Shown here: piece by piece, positions 18,031-26,829 of the stretch
Layout: each line of letters starts with the position of its first letter
Position numbering within the stretch: the first letter of the stretch is position 1
From: Heliorestis acidaminivorans
GTDB taxonomy: Bacteria > Bacillota > Desulfitobacteriia > Heliobacteriales > Heliobacteriaceae
Reading direction: 5' to 3'
Length of the DNA stretch: 64,000 bases
Assembly: GCF_008933955.1 (NCBI RefSeq)
Contig: NZ_WBXO01000007.1
Location: 62,001 to 126,000 of the forward strand
Notes under the pieces: generated by a model
The model's input: only the letters and a program-made list of their open reading frames with translations
The model's database searches: none
Told to the model about the DNA's origin: nothing
Made by a program: the position numbers and the translations under genes

Positions 18031-18433
18031 GCTTGGCACGCGACAGCGGGACAAGCTTCACGCCCAGCCAAAAGCCATCGCAAAACTACATGCCCACCCA
18101 CAAAGCGTTGTTCAGGAAATTGCAAATCAGAGATGGGCAAGCTCGGCACTCGACAGAGGGACGAGCGTCACGACTTAATAAGAAGCAGCGGTTTCATTTA
18201 TCAAGCGGTAGTTTCTTCGTATCTATGCGGTGACCTGTCCAGCATTTTTCATGAACTAAGCCAAGCTCGATACGCGACAGCGGAGCGAGCAACACAATCA
18301 GAAAGCCGAAAAGAACAAAAGCACCACGCCAGTTTTCCTACACAAACAAGAAATAATCCACAACCAAATAAAAGTTGTGGATTATGTGGATAAGTTGTTG
18401 CTTTCATGCTCGACACGCGACAGCGAGGCGAGC
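18031..18433 (+). repeat. Four 26-bp REP-like repeats
   Basis: Imperfect copies at 18031-18056, 18141-18166, 18265-18290 and 18408-18433, each 26 bp. The shared plan is GCTYG, about 4 nt, CGACAG, about 5 nt, CRAGC, so the ends can pair. Spacing is 110, 124 and 143 bp. They explain the spurious ORFs in this stretch. Function unknown. Confidence 0.8.
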
Positions 18434-18481
18434 ATACGGAATTACTCTATGTGAAACCAACAGAAAAGGAGTGCAGCACCT

Positions 18482-19678
18482 TTGGCCGACAACCTAAGCA
18501 ACCTAACGAAACGTGATAAAGATATACTGGTTACGCTGTACCATAACAGAACATTGACAATCAACCAAATCTATCGCATGTTCTTTCCACGTTCCCTAGA
18601 ATATTGCTACAGTCGATTAAAAAAACTCGAGAAAGTTTTCGGTGTGATAAACGGAAAGGTCCTAAAAGCACCACTAGGCAGCCGAGACAACCCTGCTGGA
18701 ACAGGCATCGAAGCGAAGTGCTATGTCCTAACGGAAAAAGGAATACGCCTAGCAGAAAAAGCTCAAGAACTGCCACAAACAAGGCAAGCCTGCTACAACG
18801 CCCCAAGTGACCAATCCAAACTTCGCTTACAAACGAAAATCAATGACGTATTGGTTGCCATAATCGAACATGGGCTATCTCAAGAGCTTGAGTGGATAGA
18901 TTCTAGAACCTTAAAAGAACAGTACAGCTTATCGCGAAACTTGTACCTAGCTGGTGCTGTCGCTAAGCAAGGAAAGGACCCCACCTTACTCTGGTACCTA
19001 CCAGAACACTCTACTGAAAGAGCGATAACAAATATCTTTAACCAGGTTAGTACCGTAGCAGACGAAGGAAGGCATCAAAACATAGCCGTTTTATGCGAAA
19101 CGACAGTTGTCTGGAAAAACGCTATAAAGCATTACAAGAGCCTTCCATCCCACAGCCAACCCATCCTAAACAGGCTGAGTATCATTCATGCAAAAGATGT
19201 TCCTTACTTGCTCTGGCATGAAAGCGACCGTATGAAGCAGGTCTTAGAAGAAGAACTAGAGCAGATGCTCACACCAGCAGAATATGGAGAACGAAGATTT
19301 CGTTACACGACGAAAGAAGGTAAAAAGATTGCAGAGCTATTCATTTCCGATGTTCGTCATATCAGACAGATTAACCATTACACAGTGCAGCCAGGTTATG
19401 AAGATGATTTAATTGTATTTTATTGTAATCCTGATTACTTAGAGGTGCTAGACAAAGCCGTTCTAGATAAGGTTGAGCTACGGTTTGTCGGCTTCAGACC
19501 ACAACCTTTGTTAGAGCCTGTCGTGTATGAGAGGGAATGGAAAAGAAATAGGCGAGTGAGCTTTACTGTCCCGGAAGAAGTGTATTCGAAGTTACAGAAA
19601 GAAGTGGAAAACAGAGGTTTGGATACGGTAGAAGAGTTTATAAGAGAAATGATTGAAGGGAAGACAGTCACGAACTAA
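18482..19678 (+). CDS. Replication-relaxation family protein
   Basis: 398 aa, TTG start with SD aaggag. The N-terminal winged helix (LTKRDKDILVTLYHNRTLTI then IYRMFFP...YSRLKKLE) is typical of the replication-relaxation family found on Firmicutes plasmids and conjugative elements, which influences plasmid copy number. The rest (120-330) is a nuclease-like mixed fold without visible catalytic motif. The C-terminus (VSFTVPEEVYSKLQKEVENRG) resembles a ribbon-helix-helix segment. Confidence 0.75.
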   Translation: MADNLSNLTKRDKDILVTLYHNRTLTINQIYRMFFPRSLEYCYSRLKKLEKVFGVINGKVLKAPLGSRDNPAGTGIEAKCYVLTEKGIRLAEKAQELPQTRQACYNAPSDQSKLRLQTKINDVLVAIIEHGLSQELEWIDSRTLKEQYSLSRNLYLAGAVAKQGKDPTLLWYLPEHSTERAITNIFNQVSTVADEGRHQNIAVLCETTVVWKNAIKHYKSLPSHSQPILNRLSIIHAKDVPYLLWHESDRMKQVLEEELEQMLTPAEYGERRFRYTTKEGKKIAELFISDVRHIRQINHYTVQPGYEDDLIVFYCNPDYLEVLDKAVLDKVELRFVGFRPQPLLEPVVYEREWKRNRRVSFTVPEEVYSKLQKEVENRGLDTVEEFIREMIEGKTVTN

Positions 19679-19769
19679 AGGACTTTTTTTGTTGTGTAGA
19701 AGATAAGCTTATACCCCATTTATCCCCAAGATTGTGTGGGAGGTATCAGAATTTAGATTTTGAACAAAG

Positions 19770-19864
19770 TTCGACAAAATAGATAAAAGCGATATTGAAA
19801 ACAAAGAAAAAAATTCATTGAATTACAAATTTCGACAGGGTTTTTCTTTTGGCAATGTTATACT
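19770..19864 (+). promoter_or_regulatory. Spo0A-box promoter upstream of sensor kinase
   Basis: TTCGACA at 19770 and 19831 (reverse of 0A box TGTCGAA). The second is followed after exactly 21 bp by TATACT (19859-19864). Spo0A-activated sigma-A promoters such as spoIIG place the box over a -35 region with an over-long spacer, as here. The same layout recurs at 57254 and 62288. Confidence 0.6.
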
Positions 19865-19921
19865 CTTTAAAACATCAGCGATTGTTCAGCAAGAAAGTAA
19901 TAAACGATTGGAGTTGTTTGG

Positions 19922-21007
19922 GTGTTGAGTCACTGGCTAGAAGATCAAAACTCTAGCTTGGAAGTAGCTAATAGGAGTACATTTTTAACGAAAGAAAAGT
20001 TATTCGAATCAAAACACTTTGCTGAACTATCTTTAGACATATTACTAGTTCACGATTATAATTGGCAAATTATCACGATAAACTCTGCTAGTGAAGAAAT
20101 ACTTGGATTTAAACCTGAAGAAGTGATTGGTAAGAGATGTATAGACTTAGTTCATCCAGAAGAACGAGAAAATGTTCAGAATATCATAGCGGAAAATACA
20201 AAAAAGAAAGTCAAATACAAAAATCGTATTTTATGTAAAGATGGTACTTATAAGTGGTTTCAGTTAAATGCGATTCCTATAGAAAAAGAAAACCGAATTT
20301 TCGTTGTTGGCAGAGATGTAACTGAAAAAGAGCGAATGATGGAGCAGTTAAAGAAATCTGAACGACTGAACTTAATTAGTCAACTCGCTGCTGGGTTAGG
20401 ACATGAAATTCGGAATCCCTTGCAATCTGTTAGAGGTTTCTTACAACTTTTCGTAAAAAAGTATCAAAACGAAAAAGAACACTTAGAACTGATGATTTCA
20501 GAATTAGACAGAGCAAACCACATAATCACGGAATTTTTGTCGCTCTCGAAAAATAGATCGAAGAATCCCGTACCACTTAACTTAAACAGTGTGGTAGCTA
20601 ATCTTTTTCCATTGATCCAAGTGAAGGCTTTTACGGAAGGGAAGGATGTCAGATTAGACTTAAACATTTCTGCAAATATAATTGGTGACGAAGAAGAGCT
20701 GAAACAACTAATAATAAATTTTGCTCAAAATGGCATTGAAGCAATGGAACCCCAAAAAACTCTTACAATACGAACTGCTTCAGACCAATCTTACGTTCTA
20801 CTTACTGTCATCGATGAGGGAAAAGGTATTCCTTCAGATGTTTACAGCAAGATTGGTACTCCCTTTGTTACAAGAAAGGCCGACGGAACAGGTCTGGGAT
20901 TGGCTGTTTGTTATAGCATTGCGGAACGGCACAAAGCAAAAATAGAAGTAGAAACAAGTTCTAATGGGACAAGCTTTTCAGTAAAGTTTCCAAAGAAGTT
21001 GAAATAG
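19922..21007 (+). CDS. PAS-domain sensor histidine kinase (sporulation-kinase-like)
   Basis: 361 aa, GTG start. PAS domain (about 35-140: IITINSASEEILGFKPEEVIG, PAC end VVGRDVTEKE), HisKA with H-box GLGHEIRNPLQSVRGF (His about 163), and HATPase motifs NFAQNGIEAM, DEGKGIP and GTGLGLAV. No transmembrane segment. The layout matches the soluble KinA/KinE group feeding Spo0A in Bacillus. Being behind a Spo0A-box promoter on a mobile element, it could link the element to sporulation entry. Confidence 0.85.
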   Translation: MLSHWLEDQNSSLEVANRSTFLTKEKLFESKHFAELSLDILLVHDYNWQIITINSASEEILGFKPEEVIGKRCIDLVHPEERENVQNIIAENTKKKVKYKNRILCKDGTYKWFQLNAIPIEKENRIFVVGRDVTEKERMMEQLKKSERLNLISQLAAGLGHEIRNPLQSVRGFLQLFVKKYQNEKEHLELMISELDRANHIITEFLSLSKNRSKNPVPLNLNSVVANLFPLIQVKAFTEGKDVRLDLNISANIIGDEEELKQLIINFAQNGIEAMEPQKTLTIRTASDQSYVLLTVIDEGKGIPSDVYSKIGTPFVTRKADGTGLGLAVCYSIAERHKAKIEVETSSNGTSFSVKFPKKLK

Positions 21008-21095
21008 TCTAGCCTTATTGCCTGGCTCTGCCGTAAGTTACCGAACAGGATCTTGGGAAGAACTATATTTAGGTTTTGTTTTTTCCAGAATATGA

Positions 21096-21134
21096 AAAGA
21101 ACCTATCTCAAGACTTCTTTGAGATAGGTTCTTT
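21096..21134 (+). terminator. Terminator after sensor kinase
   Basis: Perfect 15-bp stem AAAGAACCTATCTCA/TGAGATAGGTTCTTT. Confidence 0.85.
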
Positions 21135-21275
21135 CTGCGTCTCAATATCCAATTACGTTTACGTGGGCGAGATAGCAATGGATGCACGGAAATATGCTTT
21201 TCCTTAGTTGATAATATCTTTTTCCGGTGAAAAGAAAATGAAATAAAATAAATGTCTAATCGGAGGTCAACCTTA

Positions 21276-21425
21276 TTGCTAAAACAACTGCTAGACATAG
21301 AAAACTCACTTGGCGATCCAATGCTGGTCTATCGATTTGGCAACAATCTTGGTTTAACCGCACACCTTATTGGCAATGGTGCAGAAATTTTCTTTGGCAA
21401 AATTGAAAATGTCGAGTGCGAATAG
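21276..21425 (+). CDS. Small hypothetical protein, 49 aa
   Basis: TTG start with SD cggaggt 8 nt upstream; product ends KIENVECE. A short hydrophobic/glycine stretch (FGNNLGLTAHLIGNG) but no signal peptide and no known motif. Its own terminator (21479) lies downstream. Function unknown. Confidence 0.55.
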   Translation: MLKQLLDIENSLGDPMLVYRFGNNLGLTAHLIGNGAEIFFGKIENVECE

Positions 21426-21478
21426 ACCCGGCTAGCCAAATTGTATTTGATAGCTGGGAAAAAACGTTAAGCTTTATT

Positions 21479-21515
21479 GGACAGTTTTCGGAGTTAAACG
21501 AAAACTGTCCTTTTT
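21479..21515 (+). terminator. Terminator
   Basis: Stem GGACAGTTTTCG/CGAAAACTGTCC with TTTTT tail. Confidence 0.88.
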
Positions 21516-21634
21516 GATTGTACGAACAAGAGAAACCAAAAGATATCTTCGGAGATTTACCAAAGTTTGTTAATAAAATAGGGCTATGATAATGTTAAAA
21601 CATACGTACACACAAAACGAAAGGGGATTTTACA

Positions 21635-21952
21635 GTGGATCAAGCCGAAACTTTATTATCGCTTCTTAATACAAGCAAAGCACTTACTGACAAGGTAGAG
21701 CGTCTCAATGTCGTTGTTGAAGGTAGCTATTGCTACGATGAGTTGAATGAGTTGGATAACTTGATTTTAGATCTGGCCGGGATACCACAGCATGACTTTG
21801 ATGTAAAGCAGGGTGAGGGTTTTTCACGAGATTACTTTATGGAACTAGTCTTGCGTTTTCGATATAACGAAATCGAGAGTGAAGAAGTTGCATTTAAGCT
21901 GCTGAACTGGAAGCAACTTGCTCATGGTGATTGCTTCAGAAAGGATGCATGA
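21635..21952 (+). CDS. Hypothetical acidic protein, 105 aa
   Basis: GTG start with SD aaagggga 7 nt upstream. Helical, acidic; no family recognised. Its stop is 1 nt before the next start, so the pair is translationally coupled. Confidence 0.7.
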   Translation: MDQAETLLSLLNTSKALTDKVERLNVVVEGSYCYDELNELDNLILDLAGIPQHDFDVKQGEGFSRDYFMELVLRFRYNEIESEEVAFKLLNWKQLAHGDCFRKDA

Positions 21953-21953
21953 G

Positions 21954-22343
21954 ATGTATTGGAAAAACGAAGAGCATAAACGTCGCTACATGATGTTTTC
22001 AGTGCTTACAGGTAAGATAAAGTTAGATTGCGAATATGGTTCTGCTTTATATCTGTTGGCAGCGATTACTTCTAAGAATGCAATTCTTGTTAGCCAGTTT
22101 ATAGATGACGAAGGTATAGACTTTGTTGAGCTTCAGGAGTCTTCTAAGGAGTGGAGCCGTAGCGAAAAGGCTATGATTCAATTAGCCGCCAATCTATTCA
22201 CAGCAGGATATATTGAGGCCGATGTTTACAGTAGCTTCTATACTTTAGATCCAGAAAACACTAAAGTTGCACTTCAGGCATTGTCAATAAGGTTTACCGC
22301 AAAAAGTAGAAACCTCGAAATCCAGATGGAAATCGAGGTATGA
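21954..22343 (+). CDS. DUF6075-like hypothetical protein
   Basis: 129 aa from ATG 21954 (SD agaaagga 8 nt); longer versions of the frame lie inside the previous gene. The KRRYMMFSVLTGKIKLDCEYGSALYLLAAIT region and the later IQLAANLF resemble small DUF6075 proteins common on Firmicutes plasmids. Function unknown; family from memory. Confidence 0.6.
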   Translation: MYWKNEEHKRRYMMFSVLTGKIKLDCEYGSALYLLAAITSKNAILVSQFIDDEGIDFVELQESSKEWSRSEKAMIQLAANLFTAGYIEADVYSSFYTLDPENTKVALQALSIRFTAKSRNLEIQMEIEV

Positions 22344-22356
22344 TAAGGATTACTCT

Positions 22357-22611
22357 TTATCGCTTGCGGTGTTTGTCTAGTTCGAAATAACCTTCTTGGT
22401 TATTTTTACGCATTTCTGCTTCTTTCTCTTCTTTAAGCTGATTTAGCAAATCTTCCAATTGATTAATTTCAAACGGTTTTTCTGACGAGCAAGGTTTTTC
22501 TTCTTCGGAAGTACTAAACCCCCCTATTTCTCTTTCACTGAGTTCCCCATTTAACTTTATATATTTAAACAAAGCACTCACCTCATCAATAGAAATATGC
22601 TGTCTAAGCAA
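22357..22611 (-). CDS. Hypothetical protein, up to 84 aa
   Basis: Minus-strand frame with charged C-terminus (LLNQLKEEKEAEMRKNN). The TTG at 22611 has no SD. An internal TTG at 22572 has gaggtga 5-6 nt upstream and may be the true start (71 aa). No motif recognised. Confidence 0.45.
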   Translation of the reverse strand: MLRQHISIDEVSALFKYIKLNGELSEREIGGFSTSEEEKPCSSEKPFEINQLEDLLNQLKEEKEAEMRKNNQEGYFELDKHRKR

Positions 22612-22689
22612 GTAAAAGAAGTAAAACTCTAGTCAATTACTAGTCGAAGATTTTTATTTACTTTAGACGAAAAAAGAAAGAAGGTACAT

Positions 22690-23220
22690 ATGCTGTGGAA
22701 AACACACGCCTTGGCTGGAGCAAGCCTAGGCGTTTTTCTTTCTAATCACCTTGATACAGCTAGTCCTATGCCTTCACTGGTCGGAATTACTGTTGAGCCA
22801 TACGTTATTCTTACAATAGGAGCGATGGCAGGTGCTTTAGGTTCATTGCTGCCAGATATAGATCAACCAAACAGCAAAGTCGGGAGCAAATTTTTTATGC
22901 TCCCGACATTACTTAAAGTAACAATAGGACACCGAGGACCAACTCACTCAATCGTGGGGGCGGTCACGGTGTCCTTTCTTGTATGGCTTTTGCTGTCGAT
23001 GATCTATCCATTAACAAACATGGCTCTCTATGTACTATTGCTGGCCGGTTATATTTCTCATCTAGTACTTGATAGCCTTAATCCGCAAGGTGTAGCTTGG
23101 TTGTGGCCTGTTACAAGTAAGAAATTCAGAATACCTATGTTTGATACAGGTGGAGTAGGAGAGAGCTTAATAGTCATCCCATCATTAGTAGTACTTCTTA
23201 TCTTAGTTATGGTTTTGTAG
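22690..23220 (+). CDS. YdjM/DUF457-type membrane-bound metal-dependent hydrolase
   Basis: 176 aa with about four hydrophobic segments. Motifs of the YdjM family are clear: N-terminal MLWKTHALAGASLG, LLPDIDQPNSKVGSK, GHRGPTHSIVGA and HLVLDSLNPQGVAWLWP (conserved His/Asp likely metal ligands). The YdjM gene of E. coli is LexA-regulated; the cellular role is unclear. SD aagaagg. Confidence 0.88.
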   Translation: MLWKTHALAGASLGVFLSNHLDTASPMPSLVGITVEPYVILTIGAMAGALGSLLPDIDQPNSKVGSKFFMLPTLLKVTIGHRGPTHSIVGAVTVSFLVWLLLSMIYPLTNMALYVLLLAGYISHLVLDSLNPQGVAWLWPVTSKKFRIPMFDTGGVGESLIVIPSLVVLLILVMVL

Positions 23221-23243
23221 AGCAAAACATCAATAAAATCAGT

Positions 23244-23462
23244 TCAACAATGTTTATTAAAATATTCTTGGCTTACTAACAACTGTTTCTTTAGAATCTC
23301 ACGCCATAGTGAAGGTTTGATTTCACCCGTTCCCATAGAAACTTTTGTTCTCTTAACAGCACCATCAGGCATTACTTTTCGAAAAAAATAGTGGTCAGTC
23401 TTTTTATAAAGTTCCCAGCCATCACGTTCACAAAAGCGTTTTAGCTCTTTCCAACTAGGCAT
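23244..23462 (-). CDS. HicA-like toxin
   Basis: About 72 aa. MPSWKELKRFCERDGWELYK then DHYFFRK, the dsRNA-binding-fold layout of HicA mRNA interferases with the functional His in the DHYFFRK strand. Start ATG 23462 has SD aaagg; the earlier ATG (23480) lies deeper in the antitoxin gene. It overlaps the antitoxin stop by 8 bp. The C-terminus (KPSLWREILKKQL) fits the family. Confidence 0.75.
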   Translation of the reverse strand: MPSWKELKRFCERDGWELYKKTDHYFFRKVMPDGAVKRTKVSMGTGEIKPSLWREILKKQLLVSQEYFNKHC

Positions 23463-23868
23463 CGATGAGACCTTTAACATGCTCTAGATCTGATTGTGTC
23501 AAAACGTGAAGGATATAAGGCAAATGATTTTTGCGGTTAGGGGAACGAGAGTACAGCTCAAAGTTTTCCATGTACTCATCGGCATACTCAATCAGATCTT
23601 CAGCTAGTGTTTCTTTTAATGACTCTAAGTTTTCAGCGTTTGCAACTAAGTCTATTTCTTTTAACGAGCCACTGTATGTGCCATCTGCTTCTTTTGTAAA
23701 AACAATAGAAAAACGATGTTGCGCCAAGATAAGGTGCAAGTGCTCTAATGAGATAGCTGCAAAGGTATCACGAGTTCGTTTTACAATGGCAGGCTTGCTA
23801 TGAACTACATCATCAATAAATTTGCTCCAATTTTTTCGGACTGCTGTAGAATCCAATATTTCTTGCAC
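23455..23868 (-). CDS. HicB-like antitoxin with Phd-type N-terminus
   Basis: 137 aa, GTG start with SD gggggag. N-terminus STAVRKNWSKFIDDVVHSKPAIVKRTRD resembles Phd/YefM DNA-binding antitoxins. The middle (IVFTKEADGTYSGSLKEIDLVANAENLESLKETLAEDLIEY, split by function) has the HicB partial RNase-H-like fold. It lies first in the operon, opposite to the usual HicA-HicB order. A palindromic operator sits over its promoter. Confidence 0.72.
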   Translation of the reverse strand: MQEILDSTAVRKNWSKFIDDVVHSKPAIVKRTRDTFAAISLEHLHLILAQHRFSIVFTKEADGTYSGSLKEIDLVANAENLESLKETLAEDLIEYADEYMENFELYSRSPNRKNHLPYILHVLTQSDLEHVKGLIDA

Positions 23869-23918
23869 GAGTATCTCCCCCTGGACTAACCTATTTTTTT
23901 GAATAATCTTTCACCCCC

Positions 23919-23965
23919 ATTATACAGCTTTAACAAAGCGTACACAACGTACATTTTATTGTACG
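23919..23965 (-). promoter_or_regulatory. Toxin-antitoxin promoter with CGTACA operator
   Basis: Minus strand: TTGTGT (23947-23942), 17 bp, TATAAT (23924-23919). The -35 is overlapped by CGTACA half-sites: inverted pair CGTACA-TTTTAT-TGTACG (23948-23965) plus a third direct CGTACA at 23939-23944. Typical of antitoxin autoregulation. Confidence 0.7.
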
Positions 23966-24087
23966 ACGATAAAACCTGTTATATTCCTACAAAAAAGTGC
24001 AAAGAGATTATGATGAAACAGATTTTTTGAAGATTGCTCATCAGATAGTGTTTTCACTGAAATCGGTTAATAGGAGGCATGAATTAT

Positions 24088-24318
24088 TTGCTATGGCACG
24101 ATCTTGGGATTACTACTGGAATAAAGATAAGAGGACGCTTGAGAACATCTAACGGAAAGTATTTTTCTTTTCATGGCAATATCCAGGAGCTTTACCCGAA
24201 GTTTGCTTTGATAAGAGAAGAAGGAAGAGCTTATTTTGATACGATACACATTAACGATTTTGTTCAAGGCACATTTTTGATCGCAACTACAAGGAGGGAA
24301 GGTGATGGTTCTGCTTGA
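24088..24318 (+). CDS. Small hypothetical protein before coupling ATPase
   Basis: 76 aa. The ATG at 24079 is only 1 nt from the aggagg SD; the in-frame TTG at 24088 has correct spacing (about 9-10 nt). Beta-rich (KIRGRLRTSNGKYFSFHGN). Its 3' end overlaps the start of the VirD4-like gene by 14 bp, so the two are probably coupled. Function unknown. Confidence 0.6.
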   Translation: MLWHDLGITTGIKIRGRLRTSNGKYFSFHGNIQELYPKFALIREEGRAYFDTIHINDFVQGTFLIATTRREGDGSA

Positions 24319-26806
24319 TAAAATAGTGCTTAGTCTATCGCTTTTGTTATTCTTTTTATCTGCTATCTGGTCTCTAAAGGTAGGAGGTTTGTGGTTGCCG
24401 TTTAGCTTTATCCTTGTAGCTCTTATTGGTTATGTGGTGGCAAGCAAAGATAGCAGAGACACACAGAAGCGTAATCGTTATGGTTGGAGTGCAATCGTGA
24501 GCTTTTCTTGGTTTATCACAGTCCTGCTCAGTATGGTTTTACGCCCATTTTTGGTACACCTGTCAAGGACAGAAGGAGCGACTTTATTTCATGGAATGAT
24601 AAGTTTTACTGTATCTATGATACCTTTTTTGCTACTTCTGATAGGTGGTCTATTCTTTTATCAGTTTCATGCCAAAAATGATCCAAGAGTAAAGAAAGCA
24701 GAAGTAAATAGCAACGGTCTATGGCAAAAAATCACTTCGTTCTTCTCCAAAACAGAGAAAAAGACAGGTTCAGAAGCCATAGACGTAGAGATATGCAAAG
24801 ACAGAGAATCGGGCGATCCAGTCGTAATTAGCGGCAAGGATCGCTTTTTGCATATGCTCGTTGTTGGTCCGACTGGTAGCGGTAAAACAAGCAGCATCAT
24901 CAAGCCCATGTTATATCAGGATATGAAGCGTATTGCTTCCGGTGAAAAGATAGGTGTTACCGTCATCGAACCATCAGGAGACCTTGCTGATTGGGTGGCT
25001 GAAATGGCGAATAAGATGGGCATCCCCTGTATCCATGTTGACCCGACCAAGTTAAACACGCATAAGTTTAACCCCATGCAAGGAGAGGCTAACGCAGTGG
25101 CAGAAGCGACAAGGACGGTGCTTCGCTCTCTTTTTGGCGATCAGGAAGCTTTCTTTGCTCAGGTACAAGAATCAATGGCTCGTAATACCATATTGCTCTT
25201 AAAGCGGCTTCACGGAGACAAACTAGATTTCCTTTCAGTCATGCGGATATTACAAGATACAAAAGATTTAGAGCAAGCTGTTAAAGACTATGAAAGCAAG
25301 TATGGCTATGACGATTTAGTACGTTATTTCTACTCTGAAGCATTCGGTGCCATGCGAGATAAGCTCTTTCAGTTTGCAACGGGCATTCGGCAGCAGTTAG
25401 CTGATATTGGTGGCAATGAGCTACTACAACGGGTGCTTATCGGCAACAGCGACATTAACTTAGACGATCATCTAAAAGGCGGTGGAGTGTTAGCTGTCAA
25501 TACGGCCATGGGACCTTTAGGTAAGTTAGGCAACACCTTTGGCCAGTTCATGATCATGCACTTTCAATCCGCTGTATTTCGTCGTCCAGGCGATGAATGG
25601 ACAAGAGATCCTCATGTTTTGTGTATCGACGAGTTTCCTTTGTATATCAATCCAGACTTTATTCGCTTCTTAACCAATGCTAGAAAATATCGATGTGCTG
25701 GTATTTTAGCAGTACAAGACCACGGACAATTGCTTGACGCTGGAACCAGGTCTTTTAAGAATACGCTCTTGAACAACTGTCGCAACAAAGTCTGGTTTGG
25801 AGGTCTTTCGGCTGAAGATGCAAAAGAAGTGGAAACACAATGTGGTTCTGTAGAGATTCACTTAGAGCAAAAGACTTATGACGGGGCTATATTTAAGCCC
25901 TTTTTGCCCAAAAGCATTAGAGAAACCGATACCTTAAAGCCACGCTTTGACTACACCTACATTATGGAATTGCCAGAGCGCCATGTGATCTACAAGATTG
26001 TGAAACAAAATAGCCAGCAACCTCCAAGGGAAGGCATCTGCGATTACGTAAAAGAGGAAAAGCCTGCTCTCGATGAGTTTTGGGAGCGAATCGAAAAAGT
26101 TATTCCTCAAACGGCCATGATTAAGCAATGGCTTGCTCTAAAGAAAAAAGCAGAATCAGCCTTAAAAGATCCTGATGATGTCGAGCAAGCCGGTAGAGTG
26201 ATTCGACAGATTCAAGAATTAGAGCAGAGCCTTTCGAAGTACAACAAAGATACGCTAGAAAAAAAGCTTTTTGGCAAGCTTCAAGACGAATTACGAAAAA
26301 ACCTAAAGCACCTGAAAGAAAGGCTTGCCGTTGAGTGCATGGGTTTAACGCCAACTACGGAAGTAGTCAAAGAAAAAGGCCAAAAGATTCCTGAACCAGT
26401 AGTAGCAAAAGGAGGTGAAGAAAAAAGTTTTGAGATTATCTTTGTAGCTGATGAAAAAGAGCTTTCGGAGAATGCCAAAAAAGAGACAAAAAGAAAGGAG
26501 CAAAAGAAAGAGGATAGTGATCTAGTCGACCAGCAACCAAAAATCGTAACAAGTAAAGTGTCTGAAAGCTTCACTAAGAAAGAGGCAGTTGAGAAGGTGA
26601 ATGTAGTAGAAGCGAAGCCACTTTCATCTTCACCGGAACAAAACACGAAAGTAACAGAACAGAAAGCAGAGCAATCTAAGCCTAAGGAGGATAAGAAAAG
26701 AATTTGCCCTAGTTGCAGTCGTTTATTGGAGCAGAGAAAAGGTCGAAATGGATATTTTTATGGTTGTACAGGCTTCCCAAAATGCAAACATACAGAAAAT
26801 ATTTAA
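24305..26806 (+). CDS. VirD4/TraG-like type IV coupling ATPase with topoisomerase-type zinc ribbon
   Basis: 833 aa. N-terminal hydrophobic segments (about 5-50 and 65-120), Walker A VVGPTGSGKTSS (about 187-198), Walker B VLCIDEFP (about 440) and a TraM-recognition-type region after it place it with conjugative DNA-transfer coupling proteins. A charged linker with coiled coil (about 590-790) leads to a C-terminal CPSC...GCTGFPKC zinc ribbon as in topoisomerase I, an unusual addition that could hold ssDNA. Start ATG 24305 has SD aaggagg 7 nt; GTG 24302 is the alternative. Confidence 0.85.
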   Translation: MVLLDKIVLSLSLLLFFLSAIWSLKVGGLWLPFSFILVALIGYVVASKDSRDTQKRNRYGWSAIVSFSWFITVLLSMVLRPFLVHLSRTEGATLFHGMISFTVSMIPFLLLLIGGLFFYQFHAKNDPRVKKAEVNSNGLWQKITSFFSKTEKKTGSEAIDVEICKDRESGDPVVISGKDRFLHMLVVGPTGSGKTSSIIKPMLYQDMKRIASGEKIGVTVIEPSGDLADWVAEMANKMGIPCIHVDPTKLNTHKFNPMQGEANAVAEATRTVLRSLFGDQEAFFAQVQESMARNTILLLKRLHGDKLDFLSVMRILQDTKDLEQAVKDYESKYGYDDLVRYFYSEAFGAMRDKLFQFATGIRQQLADIGGNELLQRVLIGNSDINLDDHLKGGGVLAVNTAMGPLGKLGNTFGQFMIMHFQSAVFRRPGDEWTRDPHVLCIDEFPLYINPDFIRFLTNARKYRCAGILAVQDHGQLLDAGTRSFKNTLLNNCRNKVWFGGLSAEDAKEVETQCGSVEIHLEQKTYDGAIFKPFLPKSIRETDTLKPRFDYTYIMELPERHVIYKIVKQNSQQPPREGICDYVKEEKPALDEFWERIEKVIPQTAMIKQWLALKKKAESALKDPDDVEQAGRVIRQIQELEQSLSKYNKDTLEKKLFGKLQDELRKNLKHLKERLAVECMGLTPTTEVVKEKGQKIPEPVVAKGGEEKSFEIIFVADEKELSENAKKETKRKEQKKEDSDLVDQQPKIVTSKVSESFTKKEAVEKVNVVEAKPLSSSPEQNTKVTEQKAEQSKPKEDKKRICPSCSRLLEQRKGRNGYFYGCTGFPKCKHTENI

Positions 26807-26829
26807 TCAGCTAGTGGAGGGTTGCCATA

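Noticed and set aside
17975-18393. Three overlapping ORFs of 66-132 aa
   Set aside because: They arise from the GC-rich 26-bp repeats; no SD and no protein-like composition.
18031-18433. CRISPR array
   Set aside because: The 26-bp repeats are imperfect, spaced 84-117 bp apart and no cas genes are near.
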